39,864 nucleotides of DNA from a bacterium (lineage in GTDB: Bacteria; Acidobacteriota; Thermoanaerobaculia; Multivoradales; JAHEKO01): positions 1-39,864 of the forward strand of contig JAAENP010000343.1 in NCBI GenBank assembly GCA_024224155.1. The letters run 5' to 3'. The translations under genes were made by a program, and so were the position numbers. Positions 15,900 to 24,704 of this stretch are shown piece after piece. Numbering within the stretch: position 1 is the first letter of the stretch; each line of letters begins with the position of its first letter. Below the pieces are notes generated by a model, which was not told the origin of the DNA, ran no database searches, and worked only from the letters and a program-made list of their open reading frames with translations.

Positions 15900-18568
15900 A
15901 GGCCGAGGCCTTGGGGATCGAATCTCAGCCAGACAACGTCGCGCCTCGAGGCTGTCTCATCTCGGGCGTCGGTTTCGGTGACCGGAGCGAGGTCGATCGA
16001 GCGGTGGAACTTGGTGCCCATCGCCGGAATTCGGCTGAGAAAGGAAATCGTTCCGAGGGCGGGCACCTCGGCTTTGGCATTCCGCGCGTCGCCCGGAAAG
16101 TCCGGCGCCAAGACGCCGACAAACAGCCCCTCACTCTCGACCGCGACCGTGACCGAACCTGCGAGAGTCCTGCCGTCCAACAGTCTCATCCAGCGCACCC
16201 CTGAATAGAACCCTCTCGCTGAGCGCCCCGGGGTGTCCTGATCGACCGACCGCCTCCAGAGGCCGGGTTGCGGACCGGCCAGGCGATTGGCCCATACCGG
16301 CCAGGGTCCGTCGCCGAGCCACTCGAGCCTAGAGGGCTCGAAGTCCGCCAGCCGGAGGGTGAAACCGGCGGCGTTCGGGTCCATGTTTCCGCCGCGCTCA
16401 ACCTCCAGCCTGATCCAGCCCGAAGCGTACTCCGTCCAGACGGTGGAGAAGTCTCCGGCTCCGATCGCACCTATCTGCTCAACCGATTCAATCCACCCAG
16501 GAGGAGCGCTTTCGGCTCCAGTGACCGCTCCCTCTTGGACAGGTAACCAGCTCTCGAGCAGGTCTGAGCGCCCTTCGTTCCAACCGGCCCACTCTCCTAT
16601 CTCCCGCCCATAAGGATCCAGCGCGACCAGACGTAGAACGTCGAACGCCCCGTCGGGTACGACTCCAAGGCTCACGCGGCCGCGCTGCCCGGGACCGAGC
16701 CTGGGGCCACGGCGTTCGAGCTCGAACAAGACGCGCGGCTCCGAGCCGGACACGGGATCGGGAACTGCGAGTCCTTGCCAGCGAAGCGTGCACTCCGAAA
16801 GATCGGTTCGAAAGAAGCGGTTCCGGACGTCGAGGAGACCGTTCTTCCAATCGGCGCTCTCGATCTCGATCGGCGACCAGATCTGCCGCACCGCCTGATA
16901 ACTCGCCTCTGGTTCTCGGTACGGCCCGACGATGCCATCCGGTGCGTAGTTGCCACGCGTGTCGATTGCCCCGGCACGGTCGGTACGAACCACTCCTTCG
17001 TCCAGAAGCGCCCAGAGAAAACCACCGGCCCCTCGCGGCGAGCTCGAGATGGCCCGCCAGTAGTCGGCCAGGCCGGAGCCACCGCCTCCGTCATAGAGCC
17101 CATGCAGCATTTCGGTCGGAAGCACGAGATCCGGCGCTCTCCCCAACCGAAGCAGGCGGCCGAGGCTCGAGTCGGACCCCAGGGTCTCGCGCAACTCAGC
17201 GTAGGTGGGATAGTGCCTGGCGTTGACACCAGCGGCCGTCGATCCCGGATGAATCACCGGTCGGCGCTGCGGATCGTGGCGTCCGAACTCGCCATCGAGA
17301 AGGCTGTTCCAGCCGCCCTCGTTGCCGTTGGCCCACAGAATCACCGAAGGGTGGTTGACGTCGCGGCGTACCAGTTCGCCGATCAGGCGGCTGCCGATAC
17401 CCGAGCGATAGGCATCGTGCCAGCCGGGAAGCTCGTCGACTACGTAGATGCCGAGCTCGTCGCAGGCCTCCAAGAACGACGAATCCGGTGGGTAGTGCGA
17501 TGTGCGCACTGCATTGGCGTTGAGGCCCTTGATCAGCTCGGCGTCCCGGCGGTTGAGACCGCGGTTCAGGGTGCGGCCCGATTCGGGCCAGAACGAGTGC
17601 CGGTTGACGCCCTTGAGCAACACGCGATGGCCGTTGACAAAGAGACCCTGGTCCGGCCGCAGCTCGATGGTTCTGAAGCCGAACTTCCACGCTTTCGGCC
17701 TGTGGAGCGCGTGTCCGTCCTCGCTGAGCCGGGCATCCAGAGAGTAGAGCCTTGGCCGCTCGCCGCTCCACGGTTCGACCCCTGGAATCCGCCCTCGAAT
17801 GGTGATCTGGTCCCGCCCGCCGTCTACCCGACTCGTCAAAACCGGCCCCACTTCGCTGGCTCTCGGGCCGATCTCACGCACCTGGACGGTTACCTCCTCG
17901 CCACCCTCGACCCCGGCGAGCTCTATCTCGACGGCCAACTCACCGTCGTGACGAGCGTCGATCGCCACATTGGAGATCGAACGGGCCGGAACCGACTCCA
18001 GGTAGACCGGCCGGTAGATACCTCCGAACACCCAGTAGTCCGCCTCGCGCTCGGCGCGATTGACCGAGTCGTCCGCCGATGCTTCGGACACTTCGACCTC
18101 CAGCAGGTTCGATCCCCCGTACTCGAGCCGATCGCTCACGTCATAGGCGAACCGGGTGAAGCCACCACGGTGGGGAGGGCCGGCTGATCTGCCGTTGACC
18201 TTCACCACGGCATCTGTCATCACGCCCTCGAACACGAGTCGAACGAGGCGTCCCCGCCAAGCCTTGGGAACTACGAACTCGTGGCGGTACCGACCGACTT
18301 CGGCGTGGAGCCTGGCCTCCGGATCGTCCTTGCCATAGGCATAGCTTCCCAAGCCTTCGAGCTCCCATTGCGACGGCACCGGAATCTCGATCCAGGATCC
18401 GGCGCCGCGGCCCCGATCGATCTGGAACTCCCAGTCGACGCCATCGCCAAGACCGGTTCCCGAGAGGTAGCGCCTTTCGGTGGAGGAGTCATCAATGAGG
18501 TTGCCGACGGCGGGACAGGCCAAGCCCAGCCCGACAAAAAGTAACCATACGGCTACAAATACTGGCAT
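15896..18568 (-). CDS. exported glycoside hydrolase family 2 (beta-galactosidase-like)
   Basis: An 890-residue GH2 enzyme. After an N-terminal hydrophobic leader ending LGLAC (signal peptide, possibly lipoprotein), a jelly-roll sugar-binding domain (WIEIPVPSQWELEGLGSYAY) and an Ig-like domain lead into the TIM barrel (LLKGVNRHSFWPESGRTLNR, NANAVRTSHYPPDSSFLEAC). The acid/base is probably E417 in ANGNEGG. The nucleophile is probably E486 in LPTEMLHG, where the family usually has an E-x-GH context. A C-terminal domain follows (16000-16600). GH2 includes beta-galactosidases, -glucuronidases and -mannosidases; specificity is not readable. No Shine-Dalgarno precedes the ATG. A CATATAAG box 12 bases upstream could give a nearly leaderless mRNA. 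Confidence 0.9.
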   Translation of the reverse strand: MPVFVAVWLLFVGLGLACPAVGNLIDDSSTERRYLSGTGLGDGVDWEFQIDRGRGAGSWIEIPVPSQWELEGLGSYAYGKDDPEARLHAEVGRYRHEFVVPKAWRGRLVRLVFEGVMTDAVVKVNGRSAGPPHRGGFTRFAYDVSDRLEYGGSNLLEVEVSEASADDSVNRAEREADYWVFGGIYRPVYLESVPARSISNVAIDARHDGELAVEIELAGVEGGEEVTVQVREIGPRASEVGPVLTSRVDGGRDQITIRGRIPGVEPWSGERPRLYSLDARLSEDGHALHRPKAWKFGFRTIELRPDQGLFVNGHRVLLKGVNRHSFWPESGRTLNRGLNRRDAELIKGLNANAVRTSHYPPDSSFLEACDELGIYVVDELPGWHDAYRSGIGSRLIGELVRRDVNHPSVILWANGNEGGWNSLLDGEFGRHDPQRRPVIHPGSTAAGVNARHYPTYAELRETLGSDSSLGRLLRLGRAPDLVLPTEMLHGLYDGGGGSGLADYWRAISSSPRGAGGFLWALLDEGVVRTDRAGAIDTRGNYAPDGIVGPYREPEASYQAVRQIWSPIEIESADWKNGLLDVRNRFFRTDLSECTLRWQGLAVPDPVSGSEPRVLFELERRGPRLGPGQRGRVSLGVVPDGAFDVLRLVALDPYGREIGEWAGWNEGRSDLLESWLPVQEGAVTGAESAPPGWIESVEQIGAIGAGDFSTVWTEYASGWIRLEVERGGNMDPNAAGFTLRLADFEPSRLEWLGDGPWPVWANRLAGPQPGLWRRSVDQDTPGRSARGFYSGVRWMRLLDGRTLAGSVTVAVESEGLFVGVLAPDFPGDARNAKAEVPALGTISFLSRIPAMGTKFHRSIDLAPVTETDARDETASRRDVVWLRFDPQGLGL

Positions 18569-18878
18569 CCGTGAATTGTGCTTATATGCTTACCCATAAG
18601 GCTTCTGCACAATGACAATAGCTAGACATCGGCCGTGGCAACTCTCAGGGACCGAGCACGGATCCCGACTCAGGCTGTGCTCTCGGACCGTCCTTGCGGT
18701 CAGCTCCCGACGCCTGCACGGCTCCCACTCTACCCGCAAACCCGGCTCGCACCCATTGCGCCCGCCGCGCCTACCTTACAGGGTGGTCCGGGATGCCAGC
18801 CTCAGGGCGGTGGCGCGATCATTCCAGCTAATGCCACGATGCAATCCGCGGTCATCGCATCATAAGGTGTTACAGACA
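18569..18878. other. 310-bp divergent intergenic region
   Basis: This lies between the GH2 gene (minus) and the 21-haem cytochrome gene (plus). It holds the GGGTAAGCATATAAG box near the GH2 start and AAGGTG 9 bases before the cytochrome ATG. The cytochrome frame is open back to an ATG at 18612, but that part reads as arginine/proline-rich noncoding sequence ahead of a clear signal peptide. I see no RNA gene. Confidence 0.5.
18581..18595 (-). promoter_or_regulatory. AT-rich box GGGTAAGCATATAAG, possible promoter
   Basis: On the minus strand this reads GGGTAAGCATATAAG, ending 12 bases before the GH2 start codon. A near copy, GAGTAACCATATA, lies upstream of the minus-strand 11-haem cytochrome gene (23891-23903). 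In this GC-rich DNA the shared box may be a -10-type element or a regulator site. Confidence 0.3.
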
Positions 18879-21845
18879 ATGCCAGCGCTTTCAGGCTTCC
18901 ATAGGACGATTCGATTCTCGGCAGCGCCGGTATTGGTTGCCGCGCTCCTTTGCGCAATTCTGCCCGTCTCAGCCACCCTCGCCCAGGACGCCGAGGAGTG
19001 CCTCTTCTGCCACGAAGACGCCGACATGACCGGGACCCGGGACGGTCAGGAGATCTCGGTCTATGTAGACCCCGAGGCGTACGCGGCCTCGATCCACGGC
19101 GACTGGGATTGCGTCTCATGCCATGTCGACCTCGAAGGCGCTGACATGCACGATGACGAGGTCGAGCCGGTGAGCTGCGGTGAGTGCCACGATGCCGAAG
19201 CCGCAGGCCTCGAAAAGAGTCGCCACGGCCGCTTCCGGGCGACCAACGAGCGCTGGGCGCCGAGCTGCGCCGACTGCCACGGTAGTCATGACATCCAGGC
19301 GGCCACCGTCGGAACGTTGAAATGTTCCAACTGTCATGCCACCGCGGTCGCACATCAGCGTCGCAGCCTGCACGGCGAGGCGGCCACTCGCGGCGATCAG
19401 TTCGCCCCGACCTGCACCGATTGCCACGGCGGCCACGACATCCTGCCGTCCTCCGATCCACGAGCCATGACCGCAGTGATGAACGTGCCGCTTCTGTGTG
19501 GTCGTTGCCACCAGGAGGGATCCGAGGTCACCATCAACCGCGAAATCTCGCAAGACAGCATCCTCGAGAACTACTCGATGAGTATCCACGGCGAGGGCCT
19601 GTATCGGCAAGGCCTCACCGTGACCGCCGTCTGTACCTCATGCCACACGGCCCACGACATCCTCCACCACGAAAACCCCGCTTCGAGTATCAACCGTGAC
19701 AACGTCGCCCGAACCTGCGCTGCCTGCCACGGTCAGATCGAGCAAGTGCACCGCAAGGTCATCGAAGGCCGGCTTTGGGAAGAAGAGCCGCACAAGATCC
19801 CGGCCTGCGTCGACTGCCATTCGCCGCACAGGATCCGGCAGGTCTTCTACCCCGCGGGCCTGGCAAACCAGGACTGTCTCACCTGTCATTCCGATCCGTC
19901 CCTGACCATGGAGCGCGACGCTCAGACGATCTCGCTCTTCGTCGACGAGGCCATTTACTTCGGCTCGGCGCACAACGACACCGCCTGTGCTCAATGCCAC
20001 ACCGACGTCACCCCGTCACTAACTCGCTCGTGCGAAACCGTCACCTCGAAGGTGGATTGCAGCATCTGCCACGCCGAGCCGGTGGCCGAGTACACGGGCG
20101 GGATCCACGGCTCTCTGATCGCTGAGGGTGACCCGGATGCCCCCACCTGCATCGACTGTCATGGCAAGCACGACATCCAGCTGAAGGAGGTGCCTTCATC
20201 GCCGACCTTTGCACGCAACGTTCCCGCGCTGTGCGCGAACTGTCATCGAGCCGGTGAGCAGGCGGCGGTGCGAATCGAGTCTGAGATCGAGGACATCTTC
20301 GACAGTTACCTGGACAGCATCCACGGCAAGGGGTTGGTCGAGAGCGGTCTCCTGGTAACCGCCACCTGCGCCGACTGCCATACAGCGCACGGCGAGCGGC
20401 CTCCCACCGACGAGCTGTCGTCGGTTCATCACGACAACATCGCGGCAACCTGCGGGGGCTGCCACCACGGCATCGAAGAGACCTTCAAAACCAGCATCCA
20501 CTACCCGGCGGAAGCCGACCCCGAGCATCGCTTTCCGAACTGCGAGGACTGTCACTCATCGCACACCATCAGTCGTACCGACCAGCAGGATTTCAGGTTC
20601 ACGATGATGAACCAATGCGGTCGCTGCCACGAAACCGAGGCCGAGACCTTCTTCGACACGTTTCACGGCAAGGTCTCCCGGCTCGGCTCGGCGGGCTCCG
20701 CCAAGTGCTACGACTGCCACGGTACTCACGACATTCTACCGGCCTCGAACCCTGCTTCGGCTCTGGGCCGGGATCGGGTCGTCGACACTTGTGGCAACTG
20801 CCACGAGGGCTCCCACAAGCGGTTTGCAGGCTATCTGACCCACGCCACCCACCACGATCCCGACAAGTACCCCTGGCTCTTCTGGACCTTCTGGGCCATG
20901 ACCACCCTCCTGGTCGGCACTCTGACCTTCGCCCTTCTGCACACGCTGGCCTGGCTGACCCGGCTGTGGTTGAACCGGGAGGAGTGGAAGAAGCACAAGC
21001 TCCTGGCAAAAGCCAACAGCAAAAAGCTCTACCGCCGCTTCAACCGCTTCAACCGGACCTTGCACGTGTTGATGCTGGTGAGCTTCTTTACCCTTGCGCT
21101 AACGGGCATGGCGCTCAAGTTCTCCTACATGGCCTGGGCTCAGGCCGTGTCCTGGCTACTCGGCGGCTTCCACACAATGGCGACCCTGCATCGGATCGGC
21201 GCCGTGTTTTTGGTGGCGATCTTCTTCGTCCACCTCTGGGACGTGTGGCGCAAGAAGAAGGCATCCGGAGAGACCTGGCTTCAGATGATCGCCGGCCCCA
21301 ACTCGATCCTGTTCAATAGACGCGACGTCAAGGAAGTAGTTCAGTCGATTCGCTGGTTCTTCGGCATGGGTTCACGCCCCCACTACGGTCGCTATACCTA
21401 TTGGGAGAAGTTTGACTACTTCGCGGTCTTCTGGGGCGTGCTCGTGATTGGCTCGACCGGGTTGATCCTGTGGTTTCCCGAAGTCTTCACTCACATTGTC
21501 CCGGGTTGGTTCGTCAATGTGGCCACCATCATCCACAGCGATGAAGCCCTGCTGGCGGTGGGATTTATCTTCACCATCCATTTCTTCAACACCCACTTCC
21601 GGCCTGACAAGTTCCCCATGGATCCGGTCATCTTCACCGGCCGGGTCACCCTGGACGAACTGCAGTACGACAAGCCCGGTGAGTACGAAGAACTGGTCAA
21701 GAGCGGGCAGCTCGAAGAGCACCTGGTCGATCCCGTCCCCAAGCCGGCCGAGAAGGCGATCCGGTTCTTCGCCTACACCGCGCTGGCGATCGGGCTCGTC
21801 CTGATCGCCCTGATCGTCTATTCGATGCTCTTCGGTTACCGCTGA
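18879..21845 (+). CDS. 21-haem cytochrome c fused to b-type cytochrome, CbcL-like
   Basis: A 988-residue exported and membrane-anchored electron-transfer protein. A signal peptide (AAPVLVAALLCAILPVSATLAQ) precedes 21 CxxCH haem-binding motifs between residues 41 and 642. About five membrane helices follow (665-988) with helix histidines (TLHVLMLVSFFTLALTGMAL; GFHTMATLHRIGAVFLV; TIIHSDEALLAVGFIFTIHF), a cytochrome b561/FdnI-like domain. This is the layout of CbcL of Geobacter, a quinol-oxidising inner-membrane cytochrome, which has far fewer c-haems. The haem region is an internal duplication: CLFCHEDADMTGTRDGQEIS at haem 1 matches CLTCHSDPSLTMERDAQTIS at haem 11. It would carry electrons from menaquinol to periplasmic or outer acceptors. 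The start is chosen by the signal peptide and AAGGTG. Confidence 0.92.
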   Translation: MPALSGFHRTIRFSAAPVLVAALLCAILPVSATLAQDAEECLFCHEDADMTGTRDGQEISVYVDPEAYAASIHGDWDCVSCHVDLEGADMHDDEVEPVSCGECHDAEAAGLEKSRHGRFRATNERWAPSCADCHGSHDIQAATVGTLKCSNCHATAVAHQRRSLHGEAATRGDQFAPTCTDCHGGHDILPSSDPRAMTAVMNVPLLCGRCHQEGSEVTINREISQDSILENYSMSIHGEGLYRQGLTVTAVCTSCHTAHDILHHENPASSINRDNVARTCAACHGQIEQVHRKVIEGRLWEEEPHKIPACVDCHSPHRIRQVFYPAGLANQDCLTCHSDPSLTMERDAQTISLFVDEAIYFGSAHNDTACAQCHTDVTPSLTRSCETVTSKVDCSICHAEPVAEYTGGIHGSLIAEGDPDAPTCIDCHGKHDIQLKEVPSSPTFARNVPALCANCHRAGEQAAVRIESEIEDIFDSYLDSIHGKGLVESGLLVTATCADCHTAHGERPPTDELSSVHHDNIAATCGGCHHGIEETFKTSIHYPAEADPEHRFPNCEDCHSSHTISRTDQQDFRFTMMNQCGRCHETEAETFFDTFHGKVSRLGSAGSAKCYDCHGTHDILPASNPASALGRDRVVDTCGNCHEGSHKRFAGYLTHATHHDPDKYPWLFWTFWAMTTLLVGTLTFALLHTLAWLTRLWLNREEWKKHKLLAKANSKKLYRRFNRFNRTLHVLMLVSFFTLALTGMALKFSYMAWAQAVSWLLGGFHTMATLHRIGAVFLVAIFFVHLWDVWRKKKASGETWLQMIAGPNSILFNRRDVKEVVQSIRWFFGMGSRPHYGRYTYWEKFDYFAVFWGVLVIGSTGLILWFPEVFTHIVPGWFVNVATIIHSDEALLAVGFIFTIHFFNTHFRPDKFPMDPVIFTGRVTLDELQYDKPGEYEELVKSGQLEEHLVDPVPKPAEKAIRFFAYTALAIGLVLIALIVYSMLFGYR

Positions 21846-21871
21846 GCGGCTCTTCGCTGACTCGCCGGCCG

Positions 21872-23767
21872 CTAGCCCTCGCTCGTCGACTGCTTCTTGC
21901 GCGCGGGCACTCTGGCCGGCCTTCGGTGGCGAGTCGAGCGCCCATTCAACCAGGCGGTGTCCATGGGGTAGATCTCGGGATCGAAAATCACCGAGTAGAA
22001 GTGCCAGACCAGAATCGCGAGCGTGGCGAGAACGGCCTCGTAGAAGTGAATCACCGTCGACAGATCGGCTACCCAACTCGGCAGCCAACGCAGGGTCCAT
22101 TCCTCGAACCACAACAGAAAGCCGGTCGCCGCCATGATGACCGTGCCCCAGATCACCGCCAGGTACTCGGCCTTCTCGACGTAGCCGACCCATGGCTCCG
22201 GCGGCGGCACGGTCCGGCGTCCGGCCAGAAAAGAGACCTTCTCTTTGATCTCGACCCAGTCCGCCCGCCCGGGCCACATCTCGGCGATACACCGTCTCGC
22301 CCGTCTGTCCCTGAGGAGGTGGATGACATGCACGGCGCCCGCAGCCAGCATCACCACCGCCGCGACGCGGTGAATCCAGCCGCGGAATCCGAACAGCGAC
22401 AGCGACCACCAGGCCTCCGGGTACTTCAAGGCGAAACCGGTGTAGGCGAGAACAATGAAACTCAGCGCCAACAGAGCGTGAGCAAGGCGAAAGCCCTGCG
22501 ACATACGCTCCGGCGCGTCGGCCGATGCCGGCCCCATCCTTGGCTCGGGATGCCGGGCTTTTCGGTAGAGGTCGAGCAGGTTGTGCAGCAGCATGACACC
22601 GATCGTGACGAAGATCAGTGAAAGATAGGCTTTGCGCACCCAATACACCACCGCGTGCTCCCTCTTGGTGGGCAAAACGTGGACCGGACCGATGGCGAAC
22701 TGAGCGCCCGCACCGGGATGGCAGTGGCCGCAGGTCGCCGCCAGGTTGGCGGCATGAGTATGGGCCGCAGGATCCGACGAGGGCAGGATGTCGTGGACGC
22801 CATGGCACGAGGCACAATTGGCGACCGTGACCGAGCCGCCACGCGAAGCGAGGCCGTGAAAGCTGTCCGAATAGGCCGGCACCTTGTCCTCGGACATGCC
22901 GAACTTCGCCGACAGCCGGAGATCGCCGTGGCAGCGACCACAGGTAACCTTGGGCAGGTTGGTGGCAAAGACCGGGGACTCCTCGTTCGCCGGTCCCAGA
23001 ATGCGATGCTCACCGTGACAGTCGGTGCAGACCGGCGATTCTTGGATGCCGTGTCTGGCGGCCTTGCCGTGGACACTGGCCTCGTACACCGCGGTAATCT
23101 TCTCGTGGCATTGGCCGCAGGTCTCGGGCACTCGTTCGCGGTGGACCTTCGAGCTCACGTCGGCCGCCGGCAGGATGTCGTGGGCGCCGTGACAACTGCT
23201 GCAGTTGGCGCCGCCGTTGCCCTCGATCACGGCACCGGCGTGAACGCTCGCGGAATAAGCCGCCAATGGCTGCACCAGCCGGATGCCCAGCTCGCCTGCA
23301 AGATCGGCGTCGGCGTGGCAGGCACCACAGGTCTCGGCGATTCTGTGCAAGTGAATCGGCGACCCCGGATCGGTCTGCGAAACCAGCTCGTGGATCGCGC
23401 CGTGGCATACCTGGCAGCCACCACTCGGCCATTCTGCAGCTCCTCCCGCGCGGCCGTGGACACTGCTCTCGAGCACCATGGCCGTTTCGTCGTGGCAGTC
23501 GGCACAGCCCGGTGTCAGCCCACCGTCCATGTGCTCCTCCGACTCGGTGCCCGGATGGCAATCGATGCACTCGGCGAACTCGTGCACCGAGGCCGCCAGG
23601 GTCTCGGCCGGGTCGTCATGGCAGTCGAGACAACCGGCCTCCTGTCCCTGTACCGGCAAGGCCAGAGCCAAGAATCCGAGCAAAACAGTGGCCGCAGCTC
23701 CCTGGCAGGAAAGTTCTCGGGTCGACACGACTCGCTTACCTCCTCGAAGACCGGCCTCCGCCGGCAT
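21872..23767 (-). CDS. 11-haem cytochrome c fused to b-type cytochrome, CbcL-like
   Basis: A 631-residue smaller relative of the convergent 21-haem protein. A signal peptide (GAAATVLLGFLALALPVQGQ) is followed by 11 CxxCH motifs (residues 46-350), several in the family context CxxCHGxHDI. A b-type cytochrome membrane domain follows (about 365-600; LAHALLALSFIVLAYTGFAL, WIHRVAAVVMLAAGAVHVIH, TVIHFYEAVLATLAILVWHF). The C-terminus is arginine-rich. Quinol oxidation coupled to a c-haem wire is inferred from the CbcL-type layout. AAGGA 5 bases before the ATG at 23767 fixes this start; the frame is open to an ATG at 23905, but that would put 46 basic residues before the signal peptide. It ends 26 bases from the stop of its neighbour. 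Confidence 0.91.
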   Translation of the reverse strand: MPAEAGLRGGKRVVSTRELSCQGAAATVLLGFLALALPVQGQEAGCLDCHDDPAETLAASVHEFAECIDCHPGTESEEHMDGGLTPGCADCHDETAMVLESSVHGRAGGAAEWPSGGCQVCHGAIHELVSQTDPGSPIHLHRIAETCGACHADADLAGELGIRLVQPLAAYSASVHAGAVIEGNGGANCSSCHGAHDILPAADVSSKVHRERVPETCGQCHEKITAVYEASVHGKAARHGIQESPVCTDCHGEHRILGPANEESPVFATNLPKVTCGRCHGDLRLSAKFGMSEDKVPAYSDSFHGLASRGGSVTVANCASCHGVHDILPSSDPAAHTHAANLAATCGHCHPGAGAQFAIGPVHVLPTKREHAVVYWVRKAYLSLIFVTIGVMLLHNLLDLYRKARHPEPRMGPASADAPERMSQGFRLAHALLALSFIVLAYTGFALKYPEAWWSLSLFGFRGWIHRVAAVVMLAAGAVHVIHLLRDRRARRCIAEMWPGRADWVEIKEKVSFLAGRRTVPPPEPWVGYVEKAEYLAVIWGTVIMAATGFLLWFEEWTLRWLPSWVADLSTVIHFYEAVLATLAILVWHFYSVIFDPEIYPMDTAWLNGRSTRHRRPARVPARKKQSTSEG

Positions 23768-24056
23768 TCTGTCCTTCTTGCTGGGCGGCGCGCGCCGCCT
23801 CACAAGGCGGACCCAAATACCACCCCGCCGGACAGTGAACGTTCGAGCTCTCTGGAAGTGCCGCCGAGGCGAGTCGGTTCTATGCGTCTCTATATGGTTA
23901 CTCATTCTCCTTTCACAGCCTTCGACCAGGCACGGTATTCACGACTGTAGATCCATCGACTACACTCCCGGCGAGAGCCGCGCCTTTTCGGAAGAGGCAA
24001 CTCGTGGACCTGCCTTCCGTAGAAGGCTTGAGAGAAGAACCGAGGAGAACCGCCGC
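23768..24056. other. 289-bp divergent promoter region
   Basis: The region separates the 11-haem cytochrome gene (minus) from the methyltransferase gene (plus). It contains the box GAGTAACCATATA (minus strand, 23891-23903) and GAGGAG before the methyltransferase start. No small gene or RNA is evident. Confidence 0.4.
23891..23903 (-). promoter_or_regulatory. AT-rich box GAGTAACCATATA
   Basis: On the minus strand this lies about 125 bases upstream of the 11-haem cytochrome start. It matches the box at the GH2 promoter (GGGTAAGCATATA) at 11 of 13 positions. It could be a promoter -10 region or a shared regulator site. Confidence 0.3.
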
Positions 24057-24704
24057 ATGCCCCGACGACTCCAACGCCACCCCCGACCTTCGAACCGTTC
24101 GCTGGCGATCGCAATTGCCGGCCTGGCGCTTGTGGCGTGCAGCCTGCGGGGCGCCAGCATGGCCGAGATCGAGCGCATTGCGACGTTACTGCAGCTCGCG
24201 CCGGGGCACGTGCTCGCGGACGTCGGCGCCGGCGACGGCGATTTTTCCGAGAAGCTAGCCGCAAAGGTCGGGCCCGAAGGGCGGGTCTTTGCCACCGAGG
24301 TCAAGAAAGACCTGGTCAAGAAAATCGAGAAACGCATGAGCCGCAAAGGCCTTTCACAAATCGAGGCGGTCCTGGGCAACCAGGATGAAATCGGCTTGCC
24401 GCCGGACTGCTGCGACGCCGTTCTGCTGCGCCTCGTCTACCATCACTTCGTCAAGCCCGAGAGAATGCGCGCCGAGCTCTGGCAAGCCCTCAAACCGAAC
24501 GGGCTGATCGCCATCATAGACATCACGCCGCAGGAGCACTGGAGCAAGCTGCCCGGGGTGCCCGATCGTGGTGGCCATGGCATCCCCAAGGGCGACCTGG
24601 TCGCCGAAATGGTGGGCGCCGGATTCGAGTTCGTCGAGCAGCAAAACAACTGGAACAACCAAGAGGACCGATTCGCGGTTCTGTTCCGCAAGCCGAGAGC
24701 CTAG
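24057..24704 (+). CDS. class I SAM methyltransferase with lipoprotein-type leader
   Basis: A 215-residue protein. The C-terminal 180 residues form a Rossmann methyltransferase: motif I is LADVGAGDGDF (53-63), then VFATEVKKDLVKKIEKRM, and CDAVLLRLVYHHFVKPERMR, with LKPNGLIAIIDITPQEHW as the motif III region. Residues 1-28 (RRLQRHPRPSNRSLAIAIAG, then LALVAC) look like a lipoprotein signal peptide with Cys28 as the lipidated residue. That is odd for an enzyme needing cytoplasmic SAM. Similar exported predicted methyltransferases are common in environmental genomes and lack a known substrate. GAGGAG 9 bases upstream supports the start. It converges on GH105 with a shared CTAG stop. Confidence 0.85.
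   Translation: MPRRLQRHPRPSNRSLAIAIAGLALVACSLRGASMAEIERIATLLQLAPGHVLADVGAGDGDFSEKLAAKVGPEGRVFATEVKKDLVKKIEKRMSRKGLSQIEAVLGNQDEIGLPPDCCDAVLLRLVYHHFVKPERMRAELWQALKPNGLIAIIDITPQEHWSKLPGVPDRGGHGIPKGDLVAEMVGAGFEFVEQQNNWNNQEDRFAVLFRKPRA

Noticed and set aside
16775-18187. 470-codon open frame on the plus strand
   Set aside because: It is antisense to the GH2 gene, whose catalytic motifs are clear; the composition is of the shadow type.
18612-18878. N-terminal extension of the 21-haem cytochrome
   Set aside because: Arg/Pro-rich and lacking structure; the signal peptide starts at 18879 with AAGGTG before it.
21372-22817. 481-codon open frame on the minus strand
   Set aside because: It spans the end of one cytochrome gene and part of the other in the wrong frame; no CxxCH or membrane pattern.
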